Virus record (IMG/VR): IMGVR_UViG_3300035180_002292
Coordinates: 1 to 22,755 of that record
Reading direction: 5' to 3' (one strand)
Length of the DNA: 22,755 nt
Source: a virus
Part shown: piece by piece, positions 14,846 through 21,059 of the stretch
Layout of the letters: the number at the start of each line of letters is the position of its first letter
Numbering within the stretch: position 1 is the first letter of the stretch
Notes under the pieces: model-generated
The model's input: only the letters and a program-made list of their open reading frames with translations
Told to the model about the DNA's origin: nothing
The model's database searches: none
Translations under genes and position numbers: made by a program

Positions 14846-15229
14846 TTATTCTTCAATGCTGAACATCTTTTGGATTTTGCCAACTAACTTAATCACTAGG
14901 TCGAGGTTTTCGTTACGAAAATTACGTTCTTCCTTATATGCAGCGAACAATACCTCAAACTCCGCCTTGTCTCGCCTGCCAAGGTCGCCATGAAAGGTTT
15001 TAAAGCGTTCTTCTAAATCTCCGTCAGCCCTTGCATCTGTGGCTATTTGTTCCATAGCCTTGTCAATTAGGGTTTCCAACTCCGCACTAGCTTCTTCCAG
15101 CACAGTTAACTCGGAGCTTTCAATTGCTTTTACCAAAGAAGCTCCTTGGGCACTGTAGGCGTAAGCCTGTGTACGACTGTTGGAGGTTAGAAGGTTGTAG
15201 GGTGCGTTTAGGGCGGTTTTGTATGGCAT
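14846..15229 (-). CDS. Unknown phage protein, helical and acidic
   Basis: A 127-aa protein beginning MPYKTALNAPYNLLTSNSRT, then a strongly helical, Glu-rich body (LEEASAELETLIDKAMEQIA) and a second amphipathic stretch AEFEVLFAAYKEERNFRNEN ending KIQKMFSIEE. A coiled-coil or helical-bundle protein is likely. The ATG has no SD; its leader (15230-15342) is C-rich with a hairpin, like that of the phosphatase gene. It is followed after one base by the next gene. Confidence 0.7.
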   Translation of the reverse strand: MPYKTALNAPYNLLTSNSRTQAYAYSAQGASLVKAIESSELTVLEEASAELETLIDKAMEQIATDARADGDLEERFKTFHGDLGRRDKAEFEVLFAAYKEERNFRNENLDLVIKLVGKIQKMFSIEE

Positions 15230-15342
15230 GGTTAGGGGTGCAGAATGCGTTGGTTGGGCCTGTGGCGGGCTTTGATTGTAGGGGTAAGGGCTAGGTATGC
15301 CCAGCCCCTTCCGTGCGCTGTAAGGTGTTTAAACCGCTTCAG

Positions 15343-16947
15343 TTATTTTGCCCCGTGGGTGGTTTGCGCCATAGCGCCCGTTTCCTCTCCCATTATGGTA
15401 TCAAACTCCTCTTGGGAGATACCCTTCTTACCGCTGTTATCCTCAATGTACAGCAGCGCAACCTTCGCCCGTGTCACAGCCACATAGCACAGATTTAGCT
15501 CTTGCGTCTTTTGCCAGTCCTGCTTCGCCCACTTACTAGGGCACAGGCTGGCATTCAGCCACCAAACCCGGTCGGCTTCCATACCCTTAGCCTTGTGGAT
15601 AGTGGATAGGGTTAGGGCCTGCACGTTGTTGTTGAACAGGCTCTCCAAAGCCTCCAGTAAATCTGGAATTGTTCGGTGGTTTTCGTCCAGCCCATCCACC
15701 AGACACAAAATGGCGTCCAGCTTATCCTGCAACTGGTCAACCTTGCTGTCCAACTGTTTAGCAATGGCTTTGTCGATTTCTCGTGCAGCCCATGCCTCCA
15801 GCTTAACAACCAAGTCATCCACATTGTCTGCCCGCATTTTGCCAATGATGCTTTTAAGGCCCTGCCCAATTTCCCGGCCAAGAATCTTCACCGGGATGCG
15901 CTGGCGCATGGCACGGAACGCAAGGGCAATAAGCGGCTTGGTGGTGCGGCACACAACCAAATCACGAGGTGTAAAGCAGCGCTCTTCCGGCGTGTCCGGC
16001 GTCAGCTCTGTGCTAGTACCTGCGCACAGTGCCGCCGTGTTCGCAATAGCCGCTTTCAGGCTAACATTGCGATACACGTTGCCCTCTGGCGCATCCGGTG
16101 CAGCCTCGATGTGCTTCACATACTTGTGCGCCTCTTTCACCACACTGGTGGGACAGCGGTAGCTAATAGTGAGTGGGAGTTCCGTGCAGGAGAACTTTTC
16201 GCAAAGAAGCCCCATGCTGTCGCTGTCTGCACCGCGGAAGCCATAAATGGCCTGCGCTGGGTCTCCCACGAAAATAACCCGTGTCTCCGAATGGCAAATT
16301 TTCAGAATAATTGCCCGCTGTATGGCGTTGGTGTCTTGGGCTTCGTCCACAAACACGTAGTCGAACTTTGGCAAAACAATGCCTTCTTTTACCGCAAGGT
16401 ACAGCATGTCGTCGAAGTCGACATAGTTGCTAAGACAGCTTTCTTCCAGAAGTTGCCGTGCCATTTCCACAGCCGTATGCATGTTGCCACGCTCGTTTTC
16501 TAATTCCAAGTCATGGTGCTCAATAAGATCCCACCATGCCTCTTCCTTGTCGGCCACAAGGCAACCAATGCCAGCGTTACGGGCAAGGCCCACAAGTTTC
16601 GCAATGAACGTGCCGTATATAAATGCCTCGTCGCTGTTCCATAACTGCTTGGTAATCATGCGCAGCTTGTTGGTTTCAACGTTGTTGGTTTTGCGGCTGT
16701 TCATCACCGGGCTATACGTTAGGCTGTGGAACGTGCGGGCGTTGACACCACGGTTCTTCAGTTCCTCCGCAATAGTCTTGTTGAAAGCCAACATGATGCA
16801 GGTTTTGCCGCGAGAGAGCCGTTGGGTGCACTCCACAATTGTGGAAGTTTTACCACTACCTGCAACTGCTTCGATAATGGCGTTACCTTCACCAGTTTGC
16901 AGGAAAGTAAAAATGTTTTCTTGATAAGGAGACCATGTCTTGGACAT
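15343..16947 (-). CDS. SF1 UvrD/Rep-like DNA helicase
   Basis: From the ATG at 16947 (GGAG 8 nt upstream) the protein is 534 aa. It shows a Q motif WSPYQENI (5-12), Walker A AVAGSGKT (27-34), motif Ia LAFNKTIAEEL, motif II VDEAQD (200-205), motif III VGDPAQAIYGFRGAD, motif IV ISYRCP, motif V STIHKAKGMEAD and motif VI YVAVTRAK (near 490). This is a complete SF1A-type set in a protein shorter than bacterial UvrD (about 720 aa), with reduced 1B/2B insertions. A 3'-5' translocase for replication fork or recombination intermediates is expected. A promoter-like element lies about 65 nt upstream. Confidence 0.93.
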   Translation of the reverse strand: MSKTWSPYQENIFTFLQTGEGNAIIEAVAGSGKTSTIVECTQRLSRGKTCIMLAFNKTIAEELKNRGVNARTFHSLTYSPVMNSRKTNNVETNKLRMITKQLWNSDEAFIYGTFIAKLVGLARNAGIGCLVADKEEAWWDLIEHHDLELENERGNMHTAVEMARQLLEESCLSNYVDFDDMLYLAVKEGIVLPKFDYVFVDEAQDTNAIQRAIILKICHSETRVIFVGDPAQAIYGFRGADSDSMGLLCEKFSCTELPLTISYRCPTSVVKEAHKYVKHIEAAPDAPEGNVYRNVSLKAAIANTAALCAGTSTELTPDTPEERCFTPRDLVVCRTTKPLIALAFRAMRQRIPVKILGREIGQGLKSIIGKMRADNVDDLVVKLEAWAAREIDKAIAKQLDSKVDQLQDKLDAILCLVDGLDENHRTIPDLLEALESLFNNNVQALTLSTIHKAKGMEADRVWWLNASLCPSKWAKQDWQKTQELNLCYVAVTRAKVALLYIEDNSGKKGISQEEFDTIMGEETGAMAQTTHGAK

Positions 16948-17011
16948 ATGAAGCACTCCGAAATTAATGAATTGGCCGAACCGTTTGTGTGCCCCCGCTG
17001 GGGCTGGTATA

Positions 17012-17029
17012 AGTATAACGCAGGTTAAG
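17012..17029 (-). promoter_or_regulatory. Promoter-like element, copy D
   Basis: The minus strand reads CTTAACCTGCGTTATACT, matching the core GTTWACTTGCGTTAWACT of the copies at 17378 and 21022. The upstream AAATTTCTGT box is replaced by a TTCTGC stretch. Eight bases downstream is GCCCC-AGCG-GGGGC, a 5-bp hairpin (16991-17004). It lies 66 nt before the SF1 helicase start and overlaps the stop of the preceding gene. Confidence 0.55.
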
Positions 17030-17333
17030 CAGAAGGTATTAACGATTCTTTTGCATCTTGCCAACCGCGCTGGTAGTTTGCAATTTGGTTGGAAACTTCT
17101 TTAAGACTGTAATAGCCGTGCTGTGCAACTGGTCCCGCGCCCGTGCTGCCAACGATAAGGGACATGCGTTGGAAAGACCATCCGTTGTATGCGCCATCCA
17201 AATGATAGTTACCGGCTTGGGGTTCGATCTTACCGTCAGCTGTGCCAATGTAGGGCTGCAAAGGCATTCCTGTAAGGCGGTTGAGGTTTTCCAGTTGCTT
17301 CTCAACGAATGGGCGTGTAATGCGAATGGTCAT
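17025..17333 (-). CDS. Conserved phage protein, unknown function
   Basis: A 102-aa soluble protein: MTIRITRPFVEKQLENLNRL, then GNYHLDGAYNGWSFQRMSLI, GSTGAGPVAQHGYYSLKEVS and ANYQRGWQDAKESL. The central Tyr/Trp/Gly-rich stretch looks like a compact alpha/beta fold. It resembles, by eye, hypothetical proteins carried by many phages of Proteobacteria, but no function is assigned. A promoter-like element (17378-17414) lies about 45 nt upstream. Confidence 0.75.
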   Translation of the reverse strand: MTIRITRPFVEKQLENLNRLTGMPLQPYIGTADGKIEPQAGNYHLDGAYNGWSFQRMSLIVGSTGAGPVAQHGYYSLKEVSNQIANYQRGWQDAKESLIPSA

Positions 17334-17377
17334 GGTCTACTTTCGTTTCTGTTGCTGGCACCGTTGCCAGTGGTGCC

Positions 17378-17414
17378 AGTTTAACGCAAGTTAACAGAAT
17401 GTGCACAGAAATTT
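17378..17414 (-). promoter_or_regulatory. Promoter-like element, copy B
   Basis: The minus strand reads AAATTTCTGT, 9 nt, then GTTAACTTGCGTTAAACT, nearly identical to the copy at 21022-21059. An 8-bp inverted repeat CTGGCACC / GGTGCCAG with a 9-nt loop (17355-17379) abuts its 3' end. It lies upstream of the gene starting at 17333 and overlaps the last codons of the preceding gene. Confidence 0.6.
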
Positions 17415-17709
17415 ACTGCATACCTTCCAATTCTTTAACATGTTGTTTTGGTGGAGCAACCTCTGGTGGAATTACCTCCAGCCAGCATTCTAGGAAGTCT
17501 GCGTAAAATCCAGCGCCGAAGAATGTGGTTAAAACTTCGTTATTAGCGGAACGGCAATGCCAGACATTTTCTTGCTCAATGCCTGCCTTAGCATGGTGTA
17601 AATATTCTGTAACCACAACTTTATTCTGGTTTGGGCTGATGCCTTCTCCATTGGCAGGAGAGCGACCGCCAATGACGCGACAGCGTTGTCCGGGTTTAGT
17701 TGGATGCAT
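17413..17709 (-). CDS. Conserved phage protein, KOW/SH3-like beta barrel
   Basis: A 98-aa protein opening PGQRCRVIGGRSPANGEGIS, then NKVVVTEYLHHAKAG and ENVWHCRS. The alternation of short strands with V-I-G-G resembles a small SH3/KOW-like barrel, and similar short proteins occur widely in phages. The C-terminus (LEVIPPEVAPPKQHVKELEG) is Pro/Glu-rich. AAGGA lies 6 nt before the ATG, inside the end of the preceding gene. No enzymatic residues are apparent. Confidence 0.75.
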   Translation of the reverse strand: MHPTKPGQRCRVIGGRSPANGEGISPNQNKVVVTEYLHHAKAGIEQENVWHCRSANNEVLTTFFGAGFYADFLECWLEVIPPEVAPPKQHVKELEGMQ

Positions 17710-17711
17710 GG

Positions 17712-17924
17712 TTAGTCCTTACGACGTCTTGGGATGGGTGCCCAATCGGTCCAAAATGTTTCCTTACCGTTCCACACGCCATACACTGCTACACCCCCCT
17801 TTCCGAGGAGCTGGAGTTTGACGCCTTTCGGTGTTTCCGTACCAATAGGTATCCAAACCTGTCCAGTAATAGGGACCGATACGGCTACGGTCTGGTCGCT
17901 GTTCAGTTTGTAATCGGCGTTCAC
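17712..17924 (-). CDS. Conserved small phage protein, beta-rich
   Basis: A 70-aa protein starting at GTG with GAGG 6 nt upstream. The sequence ITGQVWIPIGTETPKGVKLQ, then LLGKGGVAVYGVWNGKETFW, is a regular strand-turn pattern with a typical Gly-rich hairpin, ending in a basic PIPRRRKD. By eye it resembles short hypothetical proteins scattered through phage early regions. Its first 54 codons lie inside the zinc-ribbon frame upstream, read in a different frame. Confidence 0.72.
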   Translation of the reverse strand: MNADYKLNSDQTVAVSVPITGQVWIPIGTETPKGVKLQLLGKGGVAVYGVWNGKETFWTDWAPIPRRRKD

Positions 17925-18048
17925 GTTTTTCCTCGTTGCATTGCGTGCAGGATATACTGCGTTTGTCAGTTGTTACTTTACTCTTGCTGAAACGTGCCCG
18001 TATCTTTAGCACGCCACATGTTGGACAGACTTTTTGAATAACTGTCAC
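17764..18048 (-). CDS. Zinc-ribbon protein overlapping the next gene by 161 nt
   Basis: A 94-aa frame starting at GTG with a strong GGAGG SD 7 nt upstream; the GTG shares a base with the preceding TAG stop. Residues 1-41 (VCPTCGVLKIRARFSKSK, then SISCTQCNEE) form a four-Cys ribbon typical of phage HNH/zinc proteins of the CxxCG...F.K type. Residues 42-94 overlap the next gene out of frame and are Arg/Trp-rich with no recognised pattern, so only the first half looks constrained. It may be a truncated nuclease-like protein whose original C-terminus was replaced. Confidence 0.6.
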   Translation of the reverse strand: MTVIQKVCPTCGVLKIRARFSKSKVTTDKRSISCTQCNEEKRERRLQTEQRPDRSRIGPYYWTGLDTYWYGNTERRQTPAPRKGGCSSVWRVER

Positions 18049-18161
18049 TACTTCCCCTCCACAGACGGGGCCGCTGCGATCATCGCTTTGTATGCGTAAT
18101 AGGAAGGAGAGTCATTCATGCGCGGATCTGAGTCTTGGCAATCATCTCCAGCTTTACACAT
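18048..18161 (-). CDS. 37-aa small phage protein
   Basis: A short frame MCKAGDDCQDSDPRMNDSPS then YYAYKAMIAAAPSVEGK, ending in TAG that overlaps the zinc-ribbon GTG by one base. Its ATG lies inside the last codons of the upstream gene (8-nt overlap) with only GGA close by, so the exact start is uncertain; the internal ATG at codon 15 is an alternative. The SPSYYAYKAMIAAAP segment resembles short motifs seen at the ends of other phage proteins. Function unknown. Confidence 0.55.
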   Translation of the reverse strand: MCKAGDDCQDSDPRMNDSPSYYAYKAMIAAAPSVEGK

Positions 18162-18561
18162 TTCCAACGTAGGTCCCCGGAACCATCACATAGCCTGTTT
18201 GCGGTGCTTGCGGTGCTTCTGAAACCGCTTCGTACGTCGCCGCGAAAATGTCAGGTTTGCAAGGGTAGCGCTCACCTTGTACGCCGGTAATCACCCAGTC
18301 ACCGGGGCAAACGATATGCCCACCTTCGAGGGTATCAATCCAGCCGTGTTGACACATGTTGTTACCGCAGTGCTTGCAGGCTGTCTTACCATCCATGTTC
18401 GGAGTGTTATAGTGCCGAACTACCTTGCCTTCGATGTCAAACACATAGTCGGCATAACGCAAGTGGTCACCGTCCCCGCGTGGCGCATGGTCGCCTGGAT
18501 GGTCCCCGTTAAGGTACCACTGTGTAGCCTCAATCACTACTGGCTTTTTACGAAATTTCAT
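18154..18561 (-). CDS. Conserved phage protein of the MKFRKKPVVIEA type
   Basis: A 135-aa protein with the well-known phage opening MKFRKKPVVIEATQW and the late GDWVITGVQGERYPCKPDIF then ATYEAV. In the middle, CKHCGNNMCQHGW supplies Cys/His residues that may hold zinc, and WIDTLEGGHIVCPGDW continues the conserved core. This protein is widespread in phages and prophages of many Proteobacteria, and its function is unknown. AAGGAG 6 nt before the ATG is an ideal SD. It begins the run of coupled small genes down to 17413. Confidence 0.85.
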   Translation of the reverse strand: MKFRKKPVVIEATQWYLNGDHPGDHAPRGDGDHLRYADYVFDIEGKVVRHYNTPNMDGKTACKHCGNNMCQHGWIDTLEGGHIVCPGDWVITGVQGERYPCKPDIFAATYEAVSEAPQAPQTGYVMVPGTYVGNV

Positions 18562-18588
18562 CGGCTTCTCCTTCGTTCAAAAATCGGT

Positions 18589-18663
18589 TTAACAGGGCAG
18601 TCGATCGGGACGCTGCGTGCATGGCTCAAGCGCATCTAAGATGGTTTGAAGTTGTTGTTTCAT
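18589..18663 (-). CDS. 24-aa frame, probably a gene remnant
   Basis: The frame MKQQLQTILDALEPCTQRPD then RLPC and a stop. The first 13 residues look like the amphipathic N-terminus of short phage proteins, and the break after EPC suggests truncation. SD support is poor (AAAGAA only). It sits at the edge of the palindrome-rich region and may be debris from recombination. Confidence 0.3.
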   Translation of the reverse strand: MKQQLQTILDALEPCTQRPDRLPC

Positions 18664-18688
18664 TTAGTTCTTTCATGAAGCTCTTGCC

Positions 18689-18741
<53 letters not shown>

Positions 18742-18765
18742 AACCTACAGACAAAGCGTGAGAGT

Positions 18766-18790
18766 TACCCCCCCCCCGGGGGGGGGGGTA
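18766..18790. repeat. C10-G11 homopolymer palindrome
   Basis: Ten C followed directly by eleven G, flanked by TA on both sides, give a near-perfect G-C palindrome without a loop. Natural phage sequence rarely keeps such a tract; it could be a structural site or a sequencing/assembly artefact. Run lengths should be treated as approximate. Confidence 0.9.
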
Positions 18791-18887
18791 TTGTTTTGAC
18801 ACGATTTTCGGTGTTATACGTCAGTAATAATTACTTATACCTCGCGTTAGAGCGCATCCACTCCGCTCGTCAAAACTCCGTCAGCTA

Positions 18888-19142
18888 TTACCATTGACGG
18901 TGCCCAGCCACCCGCGCAATCCGAAGCCAGCCCTCATAGCTTCCAATCGAACTGCCAAACGAACTCGCTTTGTTGTCCACCAGCCACCGTGCCAGTTCTT
19001 CTGGCGTAGCAAAGGATGGGCTTATTGGCGTGCCCTCGCTAGTGTTCTCGTACATCATCAAGTGCGTGCGCTGCTCGATGGGACAGTTCGGCATGTAGTC
19101 GTCACGGTGTGGACGTTGGCCGCTGTACTGTTCATAGGTCAT
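18888..19142 (-). CDS. Conserved phage protein, downstream part of amber-split gene
   Basis: An 84-aa frame from an ATG with GAGG 8 nt upstream. It contains the familiar phage pattern MMYENTSEGTPISPSFATPE then ELARWLVDNKASSFG and a final helix SYEGWLRIARVAG. The same frame continues upstream of this ATG, through GWRPDYADAEGRA, to a single TAG codon (19188-19190), and is open beyond it to an ATG at 19271. The unbroken product would be about 127 aa. Either translation restarts here or the gene is inactivated. Confidence 0.72.
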   Translation of the reverse strand: MTYEQYSGQRPHRDDYMPNCPIEQRTHLMMYENTSEGTPISPSFATPEELARWLVDNKASSFGSSIGSYEGWLRIARVAGHRQW

Positions 19143-19187
19143 GGCGCGGCCCTCGGCATCGGCATAGTCAGGACGCCAGCCCTCCTT

Positions 19188-19271
19188 CTACTTCGCGCAT
19201 TCCGCATCCCACGCATCCACGCTAGACTGGTAGTTATCACTCGGGAAAAGAGGCTTATAGCGCTCCACCAT
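19188..19271 (-). pseudogene. 5' fragment of the amber-split gene
   Basis: From the ATG at 19271 the frame reads MVERYKPLFPSDNYQSSVDA then WDAECAK, followed by TAG and continuing in the same frame into KEGWRPDYADAEGRA of the gene downstream. TGG to TAG (Trp to amber) is a simple explanation. The start overlaps the end of the coiled-coil gene by 17 nt. It is annotated as a fragment because no suppressor tRNA is visible in the window. Confidence 0.6.
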
Positions 19272-19569
19272 GCTCCCAGTGCGCCTGTCGGGCACCTGCT
19301 GCTTTGGGTGCTGCGATTGCTGCGCTCCGTTGTATTCCGCCAATTAAGCTGTCTCCTACGCAGTTACCCAACGCCTCCAGCGCCAGCTTGTTCGCAGCCT
19401 TCGCCCTGTCCAGTTCCTGCAACGTCAGCATCAGGCTCTCGCGCTTCTCGTTGATGGCAGATTGCAGTCGCTCTATTTCGTCGGCGGCTTCGTGTACCAG
19501 CGCGTTGTGGCGAGAGTTGTAGTCTTTCGCCACAGTACGCAGGCGTTCGATTAGTGTTGGTTTGGTCAT
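19255..19569 (-). CDS. Coiled-coil phage protein
   Basis: Taken from the ATG at 19569, which has GAGG 7-8 nt upstream, this is 104 aa. An in-frame ATG at 19626 overlapping the previous stop (ATGA) would add 19 residues. The body is a long helix with heptad-like spacing (LRTVAKDYNSRHNALVHEAA, DEIERLQSAINEKRESLM, LTLQELDRAKAANKLAL), ending in an Ala/Gly-rich tail with IGGIQRSAAIAAP. The pattern resembles short helical phage proteins with DEIERLR-type repeats that often lie near the MKFRKKPVV family. Function unknown. Confidence 0.75.
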   Translation of the reverse strand: MTKPTLIERLRTVAKDYNSRHNALVHEAADEIERLQSAINEKRESLMLTLQELDRAKAANKLALEALGNCVGDSLIGGIQRSAAIAAPKAAGARQAHWEHGGAL

Positions 19570-19622
19570 TGTTCTTCCTCGAAATAAGTTGCGAATATCA
19601 AACAATGCTATGCCCCGGCCTA

Positions 19623-19718
19623 TCATAATTTATACTCCAACGAGTAATGCACAGCAGCTCGCGAATACGGAGAATAAAGAAACGTTAAGCGGCCAGAAAA
19701 ATAATACGAGTTTTTCAT
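19623..19718 (-). CDS. 31-aa possible microprotein
   Basis: The frame MKNSYYFSGRLTFLYSPYSR then AAVHYSLEYKL begins by overlapping the previous stop (ATGA) and ends overlapping the upstream ATG option of the coiled-coil gene (ATGA). This double coupling favours translation, but the Tyr/Ser-rich sequence has no recognised pattern, so it could be chance. Confidence 0.4.
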   Translation of the reverse strand: MKNSYYFSGRLTFLYSPYSRAAVHYSLEYKL

Positions 19719-20008
19719 TTTGACTCTTTTCTACTCTTACGAGCAAGTCTCTTCGCGTCAATTGCTGCATTCCAAGCGAGCTGCTCTTTTGTTAGCATCG
19801 CTAGTCCCATATTCAATGGTGCACTTTGTGCTGCAATTTTCCGTCCTGCCTTGCGCCCCTCTGTGCTGCGGTGGATGCCTTTATTTGTTGCTATTTTTGG
19901 TGTCCAGAGAATGTTGGTTGTTGTGTTTACTGTCGCGACGTCAATACAAAGGGTTTTCACTCCTATGCGCGTGCCGCCAATAACAATAAGATTAGATTGG
20001 TTTGGCAC
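19715..20008 (-). CDS. Unknown phage protein, basic
   Basis: The frame is open upstream into the preceding gene; the likely start is the GTG at 20008 (AGG 6 nt upstream), overlapping that gene by 17 nt and giving 97 aa. It begins VPNQSNLIVIGGTRIGVKTL, continues ILWTPKIATNKGIHRSTEGR and KAGRKIAAQSAP, and ends in a basic helix (EQLAWNAAIDAKRLARKSRK). It is Lys/Arg-rich and probably nucleic-acid-binding. No family is recognised, and the start is uncertain. Confidence 0.55.
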   Translation of the reverse strand: MPNQSNLIVIGGTRIGVKTLCIDVATVNTTTNILWTPKIATNKGIHRSTEGRKAGRKIAAQSAPLNMGLAMLTKEQLAWNAAIDAKRLARKSRKESK

Positions 20009-20177
20009 GTTGCACCTGCACGGGTTGCACAATATAGCCCTGTGCACGGGCCTGTGGGGCCTGTACAGCATGCGCCCGGTACAGCTTGCGGGTAGCCTGT
20101 GCCAGTGTGCCAGCCTGTGCAGTGCCCAGCACAGCCGTTGCATCTGGTCGGCGTTGCAGTAATTCGTAAGTAGTCAC
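19992..20177 (-). CDS. Small phage protein, Ala/Gln-rich
   Basis: A 61-aa protein starting at GTG that overlaps the previous stop (GTGA), with AAGGA 9 nt upstream. It reads MTTYELLQRRPDATAVLGTA then QAGTLAQATRKLYRAHAVQA and ends VQPVQVQRAKPI. It is Ala/Gln-rich with one clear helix, and has no Cys or membrane segment. The repeated CA-rich codons give locally biased composition. No function is assigned. Confidence 0.62.
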   Translation of the reverse strand: MTTYELLQRRPDATAVLGTAQAGTLAQATRKLYRAHAVQAPQARAQGYIVQPVQVQRAKPI

Positions 20178-20392
20178 TTGGATGGGTCCTTGTAGTTCAC
20201 ACCGGCAATGCCGTAATTGTTTTTCATTTCTGCATCACTTGCGTGCCGTACATTAATTAGCCATTCAACACCGGATTTGCAAACTCCATATCCGGTGTCC
20301 CGGTTATGGTGCTGTTTCCAGCGCCCCGCGTTGTCTCCGCACACCGCGCAGGTAAGTGCAGGGTAGATATGACTAGAAAGACTATTTGCCAT
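20174..20392 (-). CDS. Small zinc-binding phage protein
   Basis: From the ATG at 20392 (AGAGG 6 nt upstream) this is 72 aa; a longer frame upstream is only the antiphase reading of a hexanucleotide repeat. The core LTCAVCGDNAGRWKQHHNRD then TGYGVCKSGVEW has a CxxC, two His and a later Cys, a pattern I associate with short phage proteins likely to bind one zinc ion. The start overlaps the previous gene by 11 nt and the stop overlaps the next GTG. Function unknown. Confidence 0.72.
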   Translation of the reverse strand: MANSLSSHIYPALTCAVCGDNAGRWKQHHNRDTGYGVCKSGVEWLINVRHASDAEMKNNYGIAGVNYKDPSK

Positions 20393-20666
20393 TTGCTGCC
20401 TCTGCCTCTGCCTCTGCCTCGTTTTCTTGTTGAACAACCTTTGCCACTTCTTCCATCTTGGCCTGCACGGCGTTAAGGAATTTGTCGTAGCTGTCGCGAG
20501 GCTTCAGCCCGAACTCTTCCGCAATGCGTGGGCGAATTGGACCCATGCGACCTTTCAGGCCAACCTTTTCCATCTTAAGCATGCCGCGCAGGCTTGCCAA
20601 TCGAACATAACCAACGCCTGCACCTGTGGCTATCACGCCACCACCTTCGGTAGATTTCATAATCAT
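20382..20666 (-). CDS. Unknown phage protein with Glu-Ala repeat tail
   Basis: A 94-aa protein with AAGGGG 6 nt before the ATG. The Gly-rich N-terminus (EGGGVIATGAGVGYVRLASL) is followed by a basic RGMLKMEKVGLKGRMGPIRP, then a helix ending in an EAEAEAEAANGK tail encoded by a GAGGCA hexamer repeat. Basic body plus acidic tail suggests a nucleic-acid-associated protein. The tail repeat also holds the SD of the next gene. No family is recognised. Confidence 0.68.
   Translation of the reverse strand: MIMKSTEGGGVIATGAGVGYVRLASLRGMLKMEKVGLKGRMGPIRPRIAEEFGLKPRDSYDKFLNAVQAKMEEVAKVVQQENEAEAEAEAANGK
20398..20420 (-). repeat. Hexanucleotide repeat encoding Glu-Ala units
   Basis: Nearly four copies of GCCTCT on the plus strand (GAGGCA units in the message). 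Slippage would change the Glu-Ala count without shifting frame. The last unit doubles as the SD (AGAGG) of the gene starting at 20392. Confidence 0.9.
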
Positions 20667-20667
20667 T

Positions 20668-20967
20668 TTACACCCCTTCTGTTATACGTTGCACACCGCG
20701 CATGGGGCCAAAGATGCCTTCTACGCCATTAATGGGTGGGTGGACGCTCTTGCAGAAGTTCGTAGGCTCCCGCATGTTTTCCCACACTTGGTATTCCACC
20801 TCGATGTTGTACTGGTCAAGGTCTGTTACGCCTGTAACCGTGCCCACGAAATAGCAGGTAGGGTTGCCGGGGAAGTCGAAGCTACGCACACGATCTCCCA
20901 CTGCAATGGTTCTGTCTGCTAACAAGGGATACTCCACTGGAGCTACCGGGGTTTTTACATTTGTCAT
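20668..20967 (-). CDS. Conserved phage protein, SH3/KOW-like
   Basis: From the ATG at 20967 (AAGGA close upstream) this is 99 aa. The core DRTIAVGDRVRSFDFPGNPT then CYFVGTVTGVTDLDQYNIEV is a standard small beta-barrel opening (GDRVRSFD..G, YFVGTVTGV), ending in RGVQRITEGV. Such short proteins are common in phages of Proteobacteria and have no assigned function. A promoter-like element lies about 55 nt upstream, so this gene probably starts a transcript. Confidence 0.78.
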   Translation of the reverse strand: MTNVKTPVAPVEYPLLADRTIAVGDRVRSFDFPGNPTCYFVGTVTGVTDLDQYNIEVEYQVWENMREPTNFCKSVHPPINGVEGIFGPMRGVQRITEGV

Positions 20968-21021
20968 ATGTCCTTCGTTTGTTACGTTTCGGCTAGTACG
21001 GGATTTGCATGGCCTATATGT

Positions 21022-21059
21022 AGTATAACGCAAGTAAACATAGATATTTACAGAAATTT
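21022..21059 (-). promoter_or_regulatory. Promoter-like element, copy C
   Basis: The minus strand reads AAATTTCTGT, 10 nt, then GTTTACTTGCGTTATACT, with a TATACT box at 21027-21022. No -35 of the TTGACA type is found at the right spacing, so the conserved GTTWACTTGCG segment may be a binding site for a phage or host activator. It lies 55 nt before the start at 20967. Confidence 0.6.

Noticed and set aside
15593-16503. Two long plus-strand frames opposite the SF1 helicase
   Set aside because: The helicase frame has all SF1 motifs; the opposite frames have no recognisable domain, SD or neighbouring plus-strand genes.
18791-18835. Plus-strand TTGACA near TATACG as a promoter
   Set aside because: The spacer is only about 13 nt and no plus-strand gene follows.
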